A stretch of DNA of 64,000 nucleotides from Paeniglutamicibacter antarcticus (GTDB lineage Bacteria > Actinomycetota > Actinomycetes > Actinomycetales > Micrococcaceae), in NCBI RefSeq assembly GCF_900010755.1, contig NZ_CZJT01000101.1, positions 150,713-214,712 on the forward strand, read 5' to 3'. The notes under the pieces are model-generated. The model was given only the letters and a program-made list of their open reading frames with translations, searched no databases and had not been told where the DNA came from. Position 1 is the stretch's first letter. The number at the start of each line of letters is the position of its first letter. The position numbers and the translations under genes are program-made. Positions 37,701-47,139 of the stretch are shown in pieces.

Positions 37701-40700
37701 ACTCACGGCGACGACGTGCTCAAGGGCGGTCCCGGCAACGATGCCATCGACGCCGGGCCTGGCCTGGACCTGATCATGACCGGCGACGGGGATGATTTCT
37801 CCAACGGCGGCCTGAACGGAAATACCACGTTCGCCGGTGAAGGAAACGACCTGGTGATTGCCGGTGACGGACCTGACACGGTCTTCGGCGGCGGCGGCGA
37901 TGACTGGGAAGAGGGAGGCAACTCCAACGACCTGCTGCAGGGCGATTCGGGTGCACCGTTCTTCGACGACATCAACAACCCGGGCCATGACGTCCTGATC
38001 GGCGATAGCGGCGAGGACGACTACGACGCAGAGGGCGGCGACGACGTGATGGTCGCCGGCCCCGGCATCGAACGCAACCACGGCGTCTACGGATTTGACT
38101 GGGTCACCCACGCCCGGTCCGTGGAACGCGGCGATTCGGACATGCGCATGGTCATCGTCGAGGGCCCCAACGCCCTCAAGGACAGGTTCCTGCTGGTGGA
38201 AGCACTCTCCGGCTGGGACAAGGACGATATCCTGCGCGGCAACGACGTCATCCCGTCCGAACCCGACACCGAGGTTGCAGTCCCGGGCGCCAGCAACGTG
38301 CTTGACGCTGCCGGCATTGCACGAATCTCCGGGCTCAGCGAATTGCTGCCCCCGGGAGCCACCACCTTCGGTGCAGGCAACATCATCATCGGCGGTTCCG
38401 GCAGCGACCAGATCTGGGGCAACGGCGCCGATGACATCATCGACGGCGACAAGTGGCTCAACGTCCGCCTGTCCGTCCGCACCGATGCCAACGATCCGGC
38501 CACCGAAACCAAGACAGTGACATCGCTCAAGGACATCCAGGCCGAGATCATGGCCGGGACCATCAACCCGGGCAACGTCGTCATCGTGCGGGAGATCCTT
38601 TCCTCGCCCACGGTGACTGACATCGACACCGCGAACTTCTCCGGTGCCATGTCCGAATACACCATCAGCACCGATGCCCTCGGGGTCACCACGGTTGCCC
38701 ACACAGGCGGCAGCGGCGACGACGGAATCGACCGCATCACCAATGTGGAACGGCTGAAGTTCACCGACACCACCTTGGAACTGCACGATGAACTGAACCC
38801 GACGGTCACCGGGCAGAACCCGGCGGCCGGCGCAACCAATGCTCCCCTCGCAGGGAACATCTCGGCAACGTTCAGCGAACCTGTTTTGGGCGTCGACACC
38901 TCCTCCATGGTGCTGACCACCACCGCCGGTGCAGCCGTGACGGCAACGGTGACCTTCGACCAGACCACGCGCAGCGCGGTTCTGGATCCGGCGGCCAACC
39001 TGTTGCCGAACACCTCCTACACGGTTTCGCTGGCCGGAACCATTGCTGATGCCTCGGGCCTCGCGCTCACGGCAACCTCGTGGACCTTCACCACCGGTGG
39101 AGCCATTCCGACGGTGGTCACGCACACTCCGGCTGCGGACGCGTCCAACGTCGACGTGGGCGAGAACGTCACGGTGAAATTCAGTGAGGACGTCACGGGC
39201 GTGGACCCGGCGTCGTTCAAGCTGATGACAACCCTTGATGTAGTGGTTCCCGCGACCATCACCTACGATGCGCCAACCAGCACCGCAACGCTGAACCCGA
39301 CGGCAGACATGGCCGCCGACACCACCTACAAGGTGGAGCTGAGCAACGCCATCAAGGACGGCGACAGCAATCCGATCGCACCGCTGACCTGGACGTTCAC
39401 CACCGCGGGCCCTGCCCCGACGGTGACCGCCCATACCCCGGATGCCGACGCAGTGAATGTGCCAGTGGCAGTAAACGTCACGGCAACCTTCAGTGAACCC
39501 GTGGTGGGTGTCGGCCCGAACACCGTGATGCTGGCCAACCCGGCAGGCACCTTGGTGGCGGCCACGGTCAGCTACGATGCAGCATCGCGCACCGCAACGC
39601 TGGACCCGACGGCCAACCTGGCCAACAACACCATGTACACGGTGGAGCTGACAGATGGCATCGCCGACCCCAGCGGAAACTCGCTGTCGGCAAACGGCTG
39701 GTCCTTCACCACGGATGCTGCACCGGCCATCACGGCCCGCAGCCCGTTGGAAAACGCAGTGGGCGTCCAGGTGGCTAGCAATATCACCGCGACGTTCAGT
39801 GAAGCTGTCACCGGTGTCAACGCGACCAACGTCAAGGTGACCAACCCGGCGGGTGCCGTGATGCCTTCGAGCATCACTTACAACAGCAGCACCCGCTTGG
39901 CGACGGTGAACCCGAACGCCAACTTGGCTGTCGGCACCCGTTACACGGTGACGTTCGGCCCGGGCATCAAGGATGCGGGAGGCAGCGCGCTGGCCAACAC
40001 CGTGTGGTCATTCACCACCGATGCGGCACCGACGGTCACCAACCGTTCACCGCTGGCCAATGCCACCAACGTGGCGCTCTCGGCCAACATGACGGCGACC
40101 TTCAGTGAGGCAGTCACCGGCGTCAACGGAGCCACGGTGCGGTTGACCAACCCGGCGGGCGCAGTCATCCCCGCGGTGGTCACCTACAACGCCGCCACCC
40201 GTTTGGCAACGCTGAACCCGAATGCCAACCTGGTTGTCGGCACCCGTTACACGGTGACGTTGACAAGCGGCATCCTGGACACCGGAGGCAATGCGCTGGC
40301 CAACACCGCATGGTCCTTCACCACCGATGTGGCACCGACGGTCACCAACCGTTCGCCGCTAGCCAATGCCACCAACGTGGTTGTTGGATCCAACGTGACA
40401 GCGACATTCAGTGAAGCCGTCACCGGCGTCACCGGCGCCACGGTGCAGCTGAGGTCCCCGAGCGGAGCAGTCATCCCCGCGGCGGTCACCTACAACGGCA
40501 CCACGCGAGTGGCGACGCTGAACCCGACGGCCAACTTGGCTGCGGGTACTCGGTACACGGCGTCGCTGACAAGCGGCATCCGGGACACCGGAGGCAATGC
40601 GCTGGCTGCCACCTCATGGTCCTTCACCACCGATGTTTTGCCAACCATTACCGGGAGGACGCCGGCGGTCAACGCCACCAACGTCGCCCGGGGCGGCAAC

Positions 40701-41561
40701 GTCACGGTGACGTTCAGTGAAGCCATGACGGGAGTGAACACCACGAACCTGCGGTTGACCACTCCTACCGGTGCCAACGTTGCGGCTGCTGTTAGCTACA
40801 ACGCCAGCACGCGCACGGCAACGCTGAACCCGACGGCCACCCTGGCTGCGGGTACTCGGTATACGGTCCGGGTTGCCAACGGGATCATGGATTCCACGGG
40901 CAACCGGATTACCGCCACCACGTGGAACTTCACCACCGATGTTCTGCCAACCATTACCGGGAGGACGCCGGCGGTCAACGCCACCAACGTCGCCCGGGGC
41001 GGCAACGTCACGGTGACGTTCAGTGAAGCCATGACGGGAGTGAACACCACGAACCTGCGGTTGACCACTCCTACCGGTGCCAACGTTGCGGCTGCTGTTA
41101 GCTACAACGCCAGCACGCGCACGGCAACGCTGAACCCGACGGCCACCCTGGCTGCGGGTACTCGGTATACGGTCCGGGTTGCCAACGGGATCATGGATTC
41201 CACGGGCAACCGGATTACCGCCACCACGTGGAACTTCACCACCGATCCGGTACCGGTTGTCTCGGGAAGGACGCCGGCAGCAAGTGCCACCGGCGTTGCC
41301 CGGGGCGGCAACGTCACGGTGACGTTCAGTGAAGCAGTCACGGGAGTCAACGGCACCTCGGTGCGGTTGACCAGCCCGACCGGCGCCACCGTGGCAGCTG
41401 CGCTGAGCTACAGCGCTACCACCCGGAGGGCGACGATCAACCCGTCGGCAACCCTTGCTGCAAACACCACCTACACGGTGAGGCTCTCCAACGCCATCAA
41501 GGATTCCACTGGAAACTCCTTGGCGGCAGTGACCTGGACCTTCCGGACGGGGACGCTCTAA
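34770..41561 (+). CDS. Giant secreted haem peroxidase with RTX and nine Ig-like modules
   Basis: A 2263-residue exported protein. A signal peptide (~22-54) ends AGAAP. Residues ~150-860 form an animal-type haem peroxidase: GQFFDHG with distal H246, IHQVFHSEHNRL near H500, RFGHSM with proximal H591 and the family motif LARGRDTGTPSLNNFR. Residues ~935-1110 carry RTX-type glycine/aspartate nonapeptides (GGNDTDTVWG, GNEGDDVIEGG), which bind calcium. Nine Big_5/SbsA-type Ig modules of ~102 residues fill ~1342-2260. There is no LPxTG sorting signal or terminal helix, so it is released or held through its Ig stalk. Bacterial peroxicins of this fold oxidise halides or phenols. The ATG at 34770 has GGGGGAG 5 nt upstream. 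Confidence 0.92.
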   Translation: MSTHAVHRNRQDAAGKVRKGRPSPPRKLVAGLTAILLGAGFLPVVGAPAAGAAPVGQGLTLNAGDMRFILKQIKIAENHATKEDAQGNPVAGQPLVGSGPNQIANALLPYGLRTVDGTENNLIPDQGHFGAGSLPFPRLAEPEWRTGTGGQSYKSVNSNVTDAEPRFISNVIVDQTDTNPAAIAAAGKAHRTVNDEPTAVPCGADGLPLNCVPKGKTLDIPNITTDFGLSPPYNGMFALFGQFFDHGVDFTKKTNNVVMIPLAPDDPLRVSGAAGNAPFMLLNRAENQPGPDGVLGTGDDVQDGTNTDSPWVDQSQTYGSHSSQQVFLREYALIEGKPHATGHLVEGTVGGMATWTDIKNQAATKLGLQLSDHDITAVPMLATDQYGRFLRGPNGLPQYVTTANTLVEGNLANPVAVPANSQRIGISFLDDIAHNAAPFNGQTGAPLTADTDTTAGTPTTAQPAGTYDDEMLGIHFIAGDGRVNENIGLTSIHQVFHSEHNRLVIYMEDLVTSLNLDLNEWKLPSGEWNGERMFQAARFVTEMEYQHIVFEDFARKIQPGINPFNVFTQSDTGINPAIMAEFAHATYRFGHSMLTDTVDRQTNGGADIGLPLLDAFLNPASYYSTTGTAAGATMTPDQAAGAIAMGMSDQVGAELDEFVTDTLRNNVLGLPLDLATLNLARGRDTGTPSLNNFRKQLYKITVDSSLKPYTSWVDFGQAMKHPDSVVNFMTAYGTHPSIKNAATIETKRAAAQLLFDMKPGDAATPVDAYDFVNSSGEWATVNGASATGVDGIDLWVGGLAEMQNLFGGLLGSTFNYIFERQMTDLQDGDRLYHLSRTSGLNLRTQLEGNSFAELIMRNTDAKALKADVFATADCEFEMANIHGTTGNNVADDTTSVCDESKLLMRMADGTIRYRLTNTVDRPGLNAQSTYNGTSGTDRIYGGNDTDTVWGNEGDDVIEGGDGADTILGGVGNDRITDTHGDDVLKGGPGNDAIDAGPGLDLIMTGDGDDFSNGGLNGNTTFAGEGNDLVIAGDGPDTVFGGGGDDWEEGGNSNDLLQGDSGAPFFDDINNPGHDVLIGDSGEDDYDAEGGDDVMVAGPGIERNHGVYGFDWVTHARSVERGDSDMRMVIVEGPNALKDRFLLVEALSGWDKDDILRGNDVIPSEPDTEVAVPGASNVLDAAGIARISGLSELLPPGATTFGAGNIIIGGSGSDQIWGNGADDIIDGDKWLNVRLSVRTDANDPATETKTVTSLKDIQAEIMAGTINPGNVVIVREILSSPTVTDIDTANFSGAMSEYTISTDALGVTTVAHTGGSGDDGIDRITNVERLKFTDTTLELHDELNPTVTGQNPAAGATNAPLAGNISATFSEPVLGVDTSSMVLTTTAGAAVTATVTFDQTTRSAVLDPAANLLPNTSYTVSLAGTIADASGLALTATSWTFTTGGAIPTVVTHTPAADASNVDVGENVTVKFSEDVTGVDPASFKLMTTLDVVVPATITYDAPTSTATLNPTADMAADTTYKVELSNAIKDGDSNPIAPLTWTFTTAGPAPTVTAHTPDADAVNVPVAVNVTATFSEPVVGVGPNTVMLANPAGTLVAATVSYDAASRTATLDPTANLANNTMYTVELTDGIADPSGNSLSANGWSFTTDAAPAITARSPLENAVGVQVASNITATFSEAVTGVNATNVKVTNPAGAVMPSSITYNSSTRLATVNPNANLAVGTRYTVTFGPGIKDAGGSALANTVWSFTTDAAPTVTNRSPLANATNVALSANMTATFSEAVTGVNGATVRLTNPAGAVIPAVVTYNAATRLATLNPNANLVVGTRYTVTLTSGILDTGGNALANTAWSFTTDVAPTVTNRSPLANATNVVVGSNVTATFSEAVTGVTGATVQLRSPSGAVIPAAVTYNGTTRVATLNPTANLAAGTRYTASLTSGIRDTGGNALAATSWSFTTDVLPTITGRTPAVNATNVARGGNVTVTFSEAMTGVNTTNLRLTTPTGANVAAAVSYNASTRTATLNPTATLAAGTRYTVRVANGIMDSTGNRITATTWNFTTDVLPTITGRTPAVNATNVARGGNVTVTFSEAMTGVNTTNLRLTTPTGANVAAAVSYNASTRTATLNPTATLAAGTRYTVRVANGIMDSTGNRITATTWNFTTDPVPVVSGRTPAASATGVARGGNVTVTFSEAVTGVNGTSVRLTSPTGATVAAALSYSATTRRATINPSATLAANTTYTVRLSNAIKDSTGNSLAAVTWTFRTGTL
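38793..41558 (+). repeat. Nine tandem Ig-like (Big_5) coding modules
   Basis: Nine modules of about 306 bp start near 38793, 39102, 39411, 39717, 40023, 40329, 40635, 40941 and 41247. Each encodes P-x-(I/V)-x-x-x-x-P, NVTATFSE-V-GV and a closing W-(S/N/T)-FTT strand. Modules 5 and 6 are close to each other, and 7 and 8 are almost identical at DNA level. Confidence 0.9.
40635..41246 (+). repeat. Near-exact 306-bp tandem duplication
   Basis: 40635-40940 and 40941-41246 match except at about one base near the start of each unit (TTTTG against TTCTG). The encoded 102-residue modules are identical. This points to a recent duplication or gene conversion. Confidence 0.95.
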
Positions 41562-41571
41562 CCAACACCTA

Positions 41572-41615
41572 AGGCAGGGACCGGGGTTGCAAGCCAGCAA
41601 TCCCGGTCCCTGCCT
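41572..41615 (+). terminator. Terminator of the peroxidase gene
   Basis: A 19-bp stem with one G-U pair (arms 41572-41590 and 41597-41615) and a 6-nt loop begins 11 bp after the stop. The T content after it is modest. Confidence 0.85.
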
Positions 41616-41922
41616 CTGTGTGTGCGTAGCGTTGCTGCACCGCACGGGTGGCTTGGTTCGACTCGGTTCAGCCGGAATTGTGGTGTTGTTTCCCGCACCG
41701 TGGCCGAGAAAGAAAGATTGATTGATGCCCAGACGGATCCCGGCCCACGGAACCCTCAGTCTCTCGTCCAGTGGATTCTTCCGAAGATGCACAAGCAGTG
41801 TGGTGAAGCCCTGATCTTGCACCATGCGTGCAGATCGGCACACACCATTCGGACAACACATGCGGACAGTGCCCACCTCAAGGGATTACACAAGGGATGC
41901 AGCGCCCGCCGGAACATAAAAA
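41616..41922. other. Intergenic region without recognised genes
   Basis: This 307-bp stretch lies between the peroxidase terminator and the malate synthase terminator. Short frames cross it but none has a ribosome site or protein-like composition. I see nothing functional in it. Confidence 0.5.
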
Positions 41923-41952
41923 CCCCTCGCTTTCGAGGGCGAAAGCGAGGGG
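41923..41952 (-). terminator. Strong terminator of the malate synthase transcript
   Basis: A perfect 13-bp stem CCCCTCGCTTTCG/CGAAAGCGAGGGG with a 4-nt loop is followed on the minus strand by TTTTTATG. It is an ideal Rho-independent terminator about 105 bp after aceB. Confidence 0.92.
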
Positions 41953-42017
41953 TAACAACGAAAGTCCCCGCCAAGCAGCTCTGCCAGTGGGGACCATCGA
42001 AGTTTATTGATTTTTTT

Positions 42018-42045
42018 GGTGGGGGAGCGCCATTGCTCCCCCACC
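42018..42045. terminator. Hairpin directly after aceB
   Basis: A perfect 11-bp stem GGTGGGGGAGC/GCTCCCCCACC with a 6-nt loop lies 11 bp from the aceB stop. On the minus strand it is followed by A residues rather than T, while on the plus strand AAGATTTTT follows. It may stabilise the aceB 3' end or stop plus-strand read-through. Confidence 0.6.
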
Positions 42046-42056
42046 AAGATTTTTCC

Positions 42057-43694
<1,638 letters not shown>

Positions 43695-43766
43695 GGCTGG
43701 ACTCCTTCGAAAATGAAAAATTGTGGGTGGCTGATTGCCTGGGTACTACGGGGGAAAGCGGGTAAC

Positions 43767-43802
43767 CCAGTGGGGCCGGCGGTGTTGCGCCGGCCCCACT
43801 GG
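43767..43802 (-). terminator. Hairpin between aceA and aceB
   Basis: A perfect 15-bp GC-rich stem CCAGTGGGGCCGGCG with a 6-nt loop sits 28 bp after the aceA stop. No T-run follows, so it may be a weak terminator or an mRNA-stabilising structure giving unequal aceA and aceB levels. Confidence 0.65.
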
Positions 43803-43830
43803 ACACGTGAACGAAAGTTCGCCGTATTGC

Positions 43831-45132
43831 TTAGTGGAACTGGCCGGCTTCGGTGGATCCCGCCAAAGCCAAGGTGGACGCGTTCGGGTTCAGAACGGTC
43901 GCAATTTCATCGAAGTAGCCGGTGCCGACTTCGCGCTGGTGCTTGGTTGCGGTGTAGCCGCGTGACTCGGAGGCGAATTCCGCTTCCTGGAGCTCGACGT
44001 AGGCGCTCATGCCGTCACGGGCGTAACCGTGGGCAAGATCGAACATCGAGTGGTTCAGGGCGTGGAAGCCGGCGAGGGTGATGAACTGGAAGGTGAAGCC
44101 CATGGCGCCGAGTTCGCGCTGGAACTTGGCGATGGTTGCATCGTCCAGGTGCTTCTTCCAGTTGAAGGAAGGGGAGCAGTTGTAGGAGAGCATCTGGTCC
44201 GGGAAGTCGGCCTTGACTGCCTCGGCGAACTTGCGGGCAAGTTCCAGGTCCGGGGTTCCGGTTTCCATCCAGATGAGATCGGAGTACGGAGCGTAGGCCT
44301 TGGCGCGGGCGATGCAGGGTTCGATTCCGTTGCGTACCTTGTAGAAGCCTTCGGCGGTGCGCTCACCGGTGACGAACGGCTTGTCGCGGTCATCGACATC
44401 CGAGGTGATCAGGGTTGCTGCCTCGGCGTCGGTGCGGGCAATGACTACCGACGGGGTGCCGGCGACGTCTGCTGCCAAGCGGGCTGCGTTCAGGGTGCGA
44501 ACGTGTTGCTGGGTCGGGATCAAGACCTTGCCGCCGAGATGGCCGCACTTCTTTTCCGAAGCGAGCTGGTCTTCCCAGTGAACGCCCGAGGCGCCGGAGG
44601 AAATCATTGACTTCATCAGTTCGTAGGCATTCAGCGGGCCGCCGAATCCGGCTTCTGCATCGGCAATGATCGGCACGAGCCAATCCTCAACCGACTTGAT
44701 GCCTTCTGCGTGCTCGATCTGGTCGGCACGAAGCAGCGCATTGTTGATGCGGCGGACAACCAGCGGAACCGAGTTTGCCGGGTACAGCGACTGGTCCGGG
44801 TAGGTCTGGCCGGAAAGGTTTGCATCGGCAGCTACCTGCCAGCCGGAAAGGTAGATGGCACGGAGGCCGGCCTTGACCTGCTGCACTGCCTGGTTGCCGG
44901 TCAGGGCGCCCAATGCGTTGGTGTAGCCGCCGGTCGGCGCCTCGGTGGTGAGCTGCTCCCAGAGCTTTTCGGAACCGCGGCGTGCCAGGGTGTGCTCTTC
45001 CTGCACCGAACCTTGGAGCTTCACAACATCGGCTGCCGAGTAATCACGAGTGACGCCGTTCCAGCGGGGGTTGGTTGCCCAATCCTGTTCGATTGCTGCG
45101 ATACGGTTCTCGGTCGAGTTTTGCTCGGTCAT
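43831..45132 (-). CDS. aceA: Isocitrate lyase
   Basis: A 433-residue enzyme splitting isocitrate into succinate and glyoxylate. The signature [14 protein letters not shown] carries catalytic C196; [18 protein letters not shown], [10 protein letters not shown] metal-binding and [11 protein letters not shown] motifs are also present. The length fits the short (~430) bacterial class. The ATG at 45132 has AAGGAG 6 nt upstream. With aceB it provides the glyoxylate shunt for growth on acetate or fatty acids. Control is probably by the RamB-like regulator encoded at 49166-50665, by analogy with Corynebacterium. Confidence 0.97.
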   Translation of the reverse strand: MTEQNSTENRIAAIEQDWATNPRWNGVTRDYSAADVVKLQGSVQEEHTLARRGSEKLWEQLTTEAPTGGYTNALGALTGNQAVQQVKAGLRAIYLSGWQVAADANLSGQTYPDQSLYPANSVPLVVRRINNALLRADQIEHAEGIKSVEDWLVPIIADAEAGFGGPLNAYELMKSMISSGASGVHWEDQLASEKKCGHLGGKVLIPTQQHVRTLNAARLAADVAGTPSVVIARTDAEAATLITSDVDDRDKPFVTGERTAEGFYKVRNGIEPCIARAKAYAPYSDLIWMETGTPDLELARKFAEAVKADFPDQMLSYNCSPSFNWKKHLDDATIAKFQRELGAMGFTFQFITLAGFHALNHSMFDLAHGYARDGMSAYVELQEAEFASESRGYTATKHQREVGTGYFDEIATVLNPNASTLALAGSTEAGQFH

Positions 45133-45525
45133 TGCCTTCTCCTTGCGTGATTGCCGGTTGCCGGTCCGGGGTCATCTTCTTCGATGAACCTGGTGGGTTG
45201 TTCCGGCGTTCTTTCTGCGTAGGACTTACATTTCCGCACTTTGATAGACCCGGATAGAGGGTTTTGATGGAAAGATTTGCATTTCTTCGCATTATCGAAA
45301 AATGCGGCCACTCATCCATGGTTTTGCTTGACGAAACGGAAAATGAGCAAGTCGACTCCGGAAACCACCGAAGAAGAGGGAGATATTTCTCTGCGCTGAA
45401 GAATCCCTGATCTGCAGATTTCCCGCTCGGTGCGGCAACCGGGGTTTCCCAGGGCAGGCGATACCCGGGCTTTGCGCAGGCGCCGCGAGCGGATCCTGAG
45501 AACGAGCAAGAGGGGGTCTTGCGAA
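45133..45525 (-). promoter_or_regulatory. aceA upstream region
   Basis: A 393-bp non-coding stretch between the kinase-like gene and aceA. Its centre (about 45220-45310) is AT-rich for this genome. It includes TTTGCATTT and TTCGCATT in direct order and an inverted CGCATT (45288-45293)/AATGCG (45301-45306). TTTGCA-type sequences recall known RamB sites. I see no gene in it. Confidence 0.5.
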
Positions 45526-46188
45526 TCAGGCGTTGTGCGATGCTGCCCGCATGGCGTTGCGGGCGACATTTGCCGGAGTGTCGACGCCGTCGATGACGTG
45601 CCAGCCTTTTGCGGTGGCAATTTCCAGGTAGGACTCCCGTGCCGAGGTCAAGTAGGACAGTGTTTCACTGTCTTCTCCGCGTGCAACGATCCGGGCATGC
45701 GCGACTGCGGCGGGGACATCGATCAGGATGATGGCCTCGGGGCGCGGAAGACGGGTCAGGAGCCATGGCAGGAGCCGGCCGCGTGGCAGGCCGCGAACCG
45801 ATCGCAAGACCAGTTGGCATGCCACGTGCCGGTCCATGACGGTAGTGCCGGGAAACGTGGCCGCCCTGGCGTGGGCGAGGAGAACATTCACGCACCGCAC
45901 CACCGACTCCAGCCGATTGGCCCAGACCGGCGGCAATGCGGTCCCGAATCTTGCGGTAACGCGAGACATCCATCGGCGGCCGGCCGGGTTGCGCAGTAAC
46001 TGGGCTCGCAGGCCCGCTGCCCGGACCCCGACAACGAGCGCGGTTCCAATTGTGGTCTTGCCCGCCCCGTCGATACCCAACAAGACAATGGTCCTGCGGC
46101 GCAACGGAATGCCCGGCCTGGATTCCACGTGCTCGGGATGCGGGGTCTGGGTGACGCCCGCGGTGGGTTCCGAATGGGAAGAAAGCAA
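45526..46188 (-). CDS. Thymidylate-kinase-like P-loop protein
   Basis: A 220-residue protein with Walker A LLGIDGAGKTTIG at ~35-47, the dTMP-kinase-like VMDRHVACQLVL motif and a C-terminal lid region with RGEDSETLSYLTSARESYLE. The fold is that of nucleoside monophosphate kinases; overall similarity to real Tmk is loose, and similar stand-alone proteins occur near surface-polysaccharide or metabolism genes. The TTG at 46188 has GGAG 4 nt upstream; a later GTG is possible. It is upstream of aceA on the same strand but 393 bp away. Confidence 0.75.
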   Translation of the reverse strand: MLSSHSEPTAGVTQTPHPEHVESRPGIPLRRRTIVLLGIDGAGKTTIGTALVVGVRAAGLRAQLLRNPAGRRWMSRVTARFGTALPPVWANRLESVVRCVNVLLAHARAATFPGTTVMDRHVACQLVLRSVRGLPRGRLLPWLLTRLPRPEAIILIDVPAAVAHARIVARGEDSETLSYLTSARESYLEIATAKGWHVIDGVDTPANVARNAMRAASHNA

Positions 46189-46595
46189 ATGGCTCCGTTG
46201 ATTGAGGAATTGGGTTATCTACCTGGTACAACGCATGACCGGACCAATTTGATACAGGTTCTTCCCTGTGGGTTTGCGGTGAATCAATGGGCAGTACCGT
46301 CGTGCCGGCCTGCCGCGCGGAGGCAGTTCCTGCATCCCGACCACTGATGAATGGCCGTGATGCCTGGACTGCGTTGAGGAAGGCGGTGGATCCTTCGGGG
46401 AGTGTTGTGTTGTGCCGGCATTCTTCGGCGAGCGGCCGGGAATTTGATCGGCCGCTTGCGGTTTCGCATCCCGTTCTGAGGGGAAATGTGACTTGACGTA
46501 ATTTTACATTCCACTCCATGTCAGCGGACTTTTTATATGCCCCGGCGCACCATGGGGTGGGTTCCGATTTGCATCATGCCAGCGTCGCGCATAAA
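46189..46595. other. Intergenic region upstream of cycA leader
   Basis: A 407-bp stretch between the kinase-like gene and the CRP-type site. Its right end becomes AT-rich (around 46490-46540, with ACTTTTTATATGCC). No gene or RNA element was recognised. Confidence 0.45.
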
Positions 46596-46613
46596 TTGTG
46601 ACTGCCATCACAA
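46596..46613. promoter_or_regulatory. CRP/GlxR-type operator upstream of glycine riboswitch
   Basis: TTGTGACTGCCATCACAA is a perfect TGTGA-N6-TCACA palindrome, the consensus for CRP/FNR-family regulators such as GlxR and actinobacterial Crp. It ends 18 bp before the first aptamer, where the cycA promoter should be. At this position, overlapping or just upstream of the transcription start, it could repress or activate. Confidence 0.7.
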
Positions 46614-46631
46614 ACTTATCGCCGTTGACAC

Positions 46632-46823
46632 GTGGCGGGAGAGTCCCGTCCGAGCCATGGACGGGCGCCGTAGGAGCAATTCCTCCCCAGGAAACTCTCA
46701 GGCCCCCGCACCGCCACGAACAGGCGAATCTGGAAAGCAGTGCGGTTGAATCCGTGCTCACCGAAGGAGCAAGTCCCACCCCTGCCGGGTCGGGATGGAA
46801 ACTCTCAGGTACGTAAACAGATT
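46632..46823 (+). ncRNA. Tandem glycine riboswitch
   Basis: Two glycine aptamers lie in a row. Aptamer 1 (46632-46717) is closed by GTGGCGG/CCGCCAC and contains GGGAGAG, GCCGTAGGAGCAA and GGAAACTCTCAGG. Aptamer 2 (46727-46823) is closed by AATCTG/CAGATT and contains ACCGAAGGAGCAAG and GGAAACTCTCAGG. These are the conserved core elements of the gcvT-type RNA. The linker is 9 nt. The downstream gene is a glycine/alanine/serine permease gene, which fits glycine sensing. Confidence 0.95.
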
Positions 46824-47139
46824 GGGGAGGGTCCAAGAACAGCGCGGCATCGGCCGCGCGCGATTCGGGAGTTCCTCCATATGCCACCCACCCAAGCCAC
46901 TGCCCGGTTGTCCATCGGCGCGTCAGCGGGCCTGCTCCACGATCCAGCCCTGCTGGATCCGTGGTTCGCCGCGCACCGCGCCCCTGGCCTCTCCTGCAAG
47001 CGCAACAACTTGGGACGGGTTGACTCGGAGAACAATGCGGCGGGCTCGACTCTGTGCCCAGCCCCCGTCGGCGATCACCGCTAGGGAATCGTCCATGGCA
47101 CGCCACCGAAGCACCAGCACCCACTTGGAAGGCAGCAGC
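46824..47139 (+). promoter_or_regulatory. Long leader / expression platform of cycA
   Basis: 316 nt separate the second aptamer from the cycA start. A hairpin at 46937-46964 (CCACG-ATCCAG/CTGGAT-C-CGTGG) lacks a T-run. A frame of 68 codons (ATG 46880 to stop 47084) has GGAG 9 nt upstream and could be a leader peptide, or chance. No intrinsic terminator is evident, so control may be by Rho or translation. Confidence 0.5.

Noticed and set aside
36732..39434. A 900-codon open frame on the minus strand opposite the peroxidase gene
   Set aside because: It mirrors a high-GC coding strand, has Gly/Arg/His-rich composition, no domains and no ribosome site.
38793..41558. Regular 306-bp repeats considered as a CRISPR or satellite array
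   Set aside because: The units are in-frame Ig-like domains with protein-level conservation, not short repeats with spacers.
42018..42045. Hairpin after aceB taken as the main aceB terminator
   Set aside because: On the minus strand it is followed by A residues; the hairpin at 41923-41952 with TTTTT fits much better.
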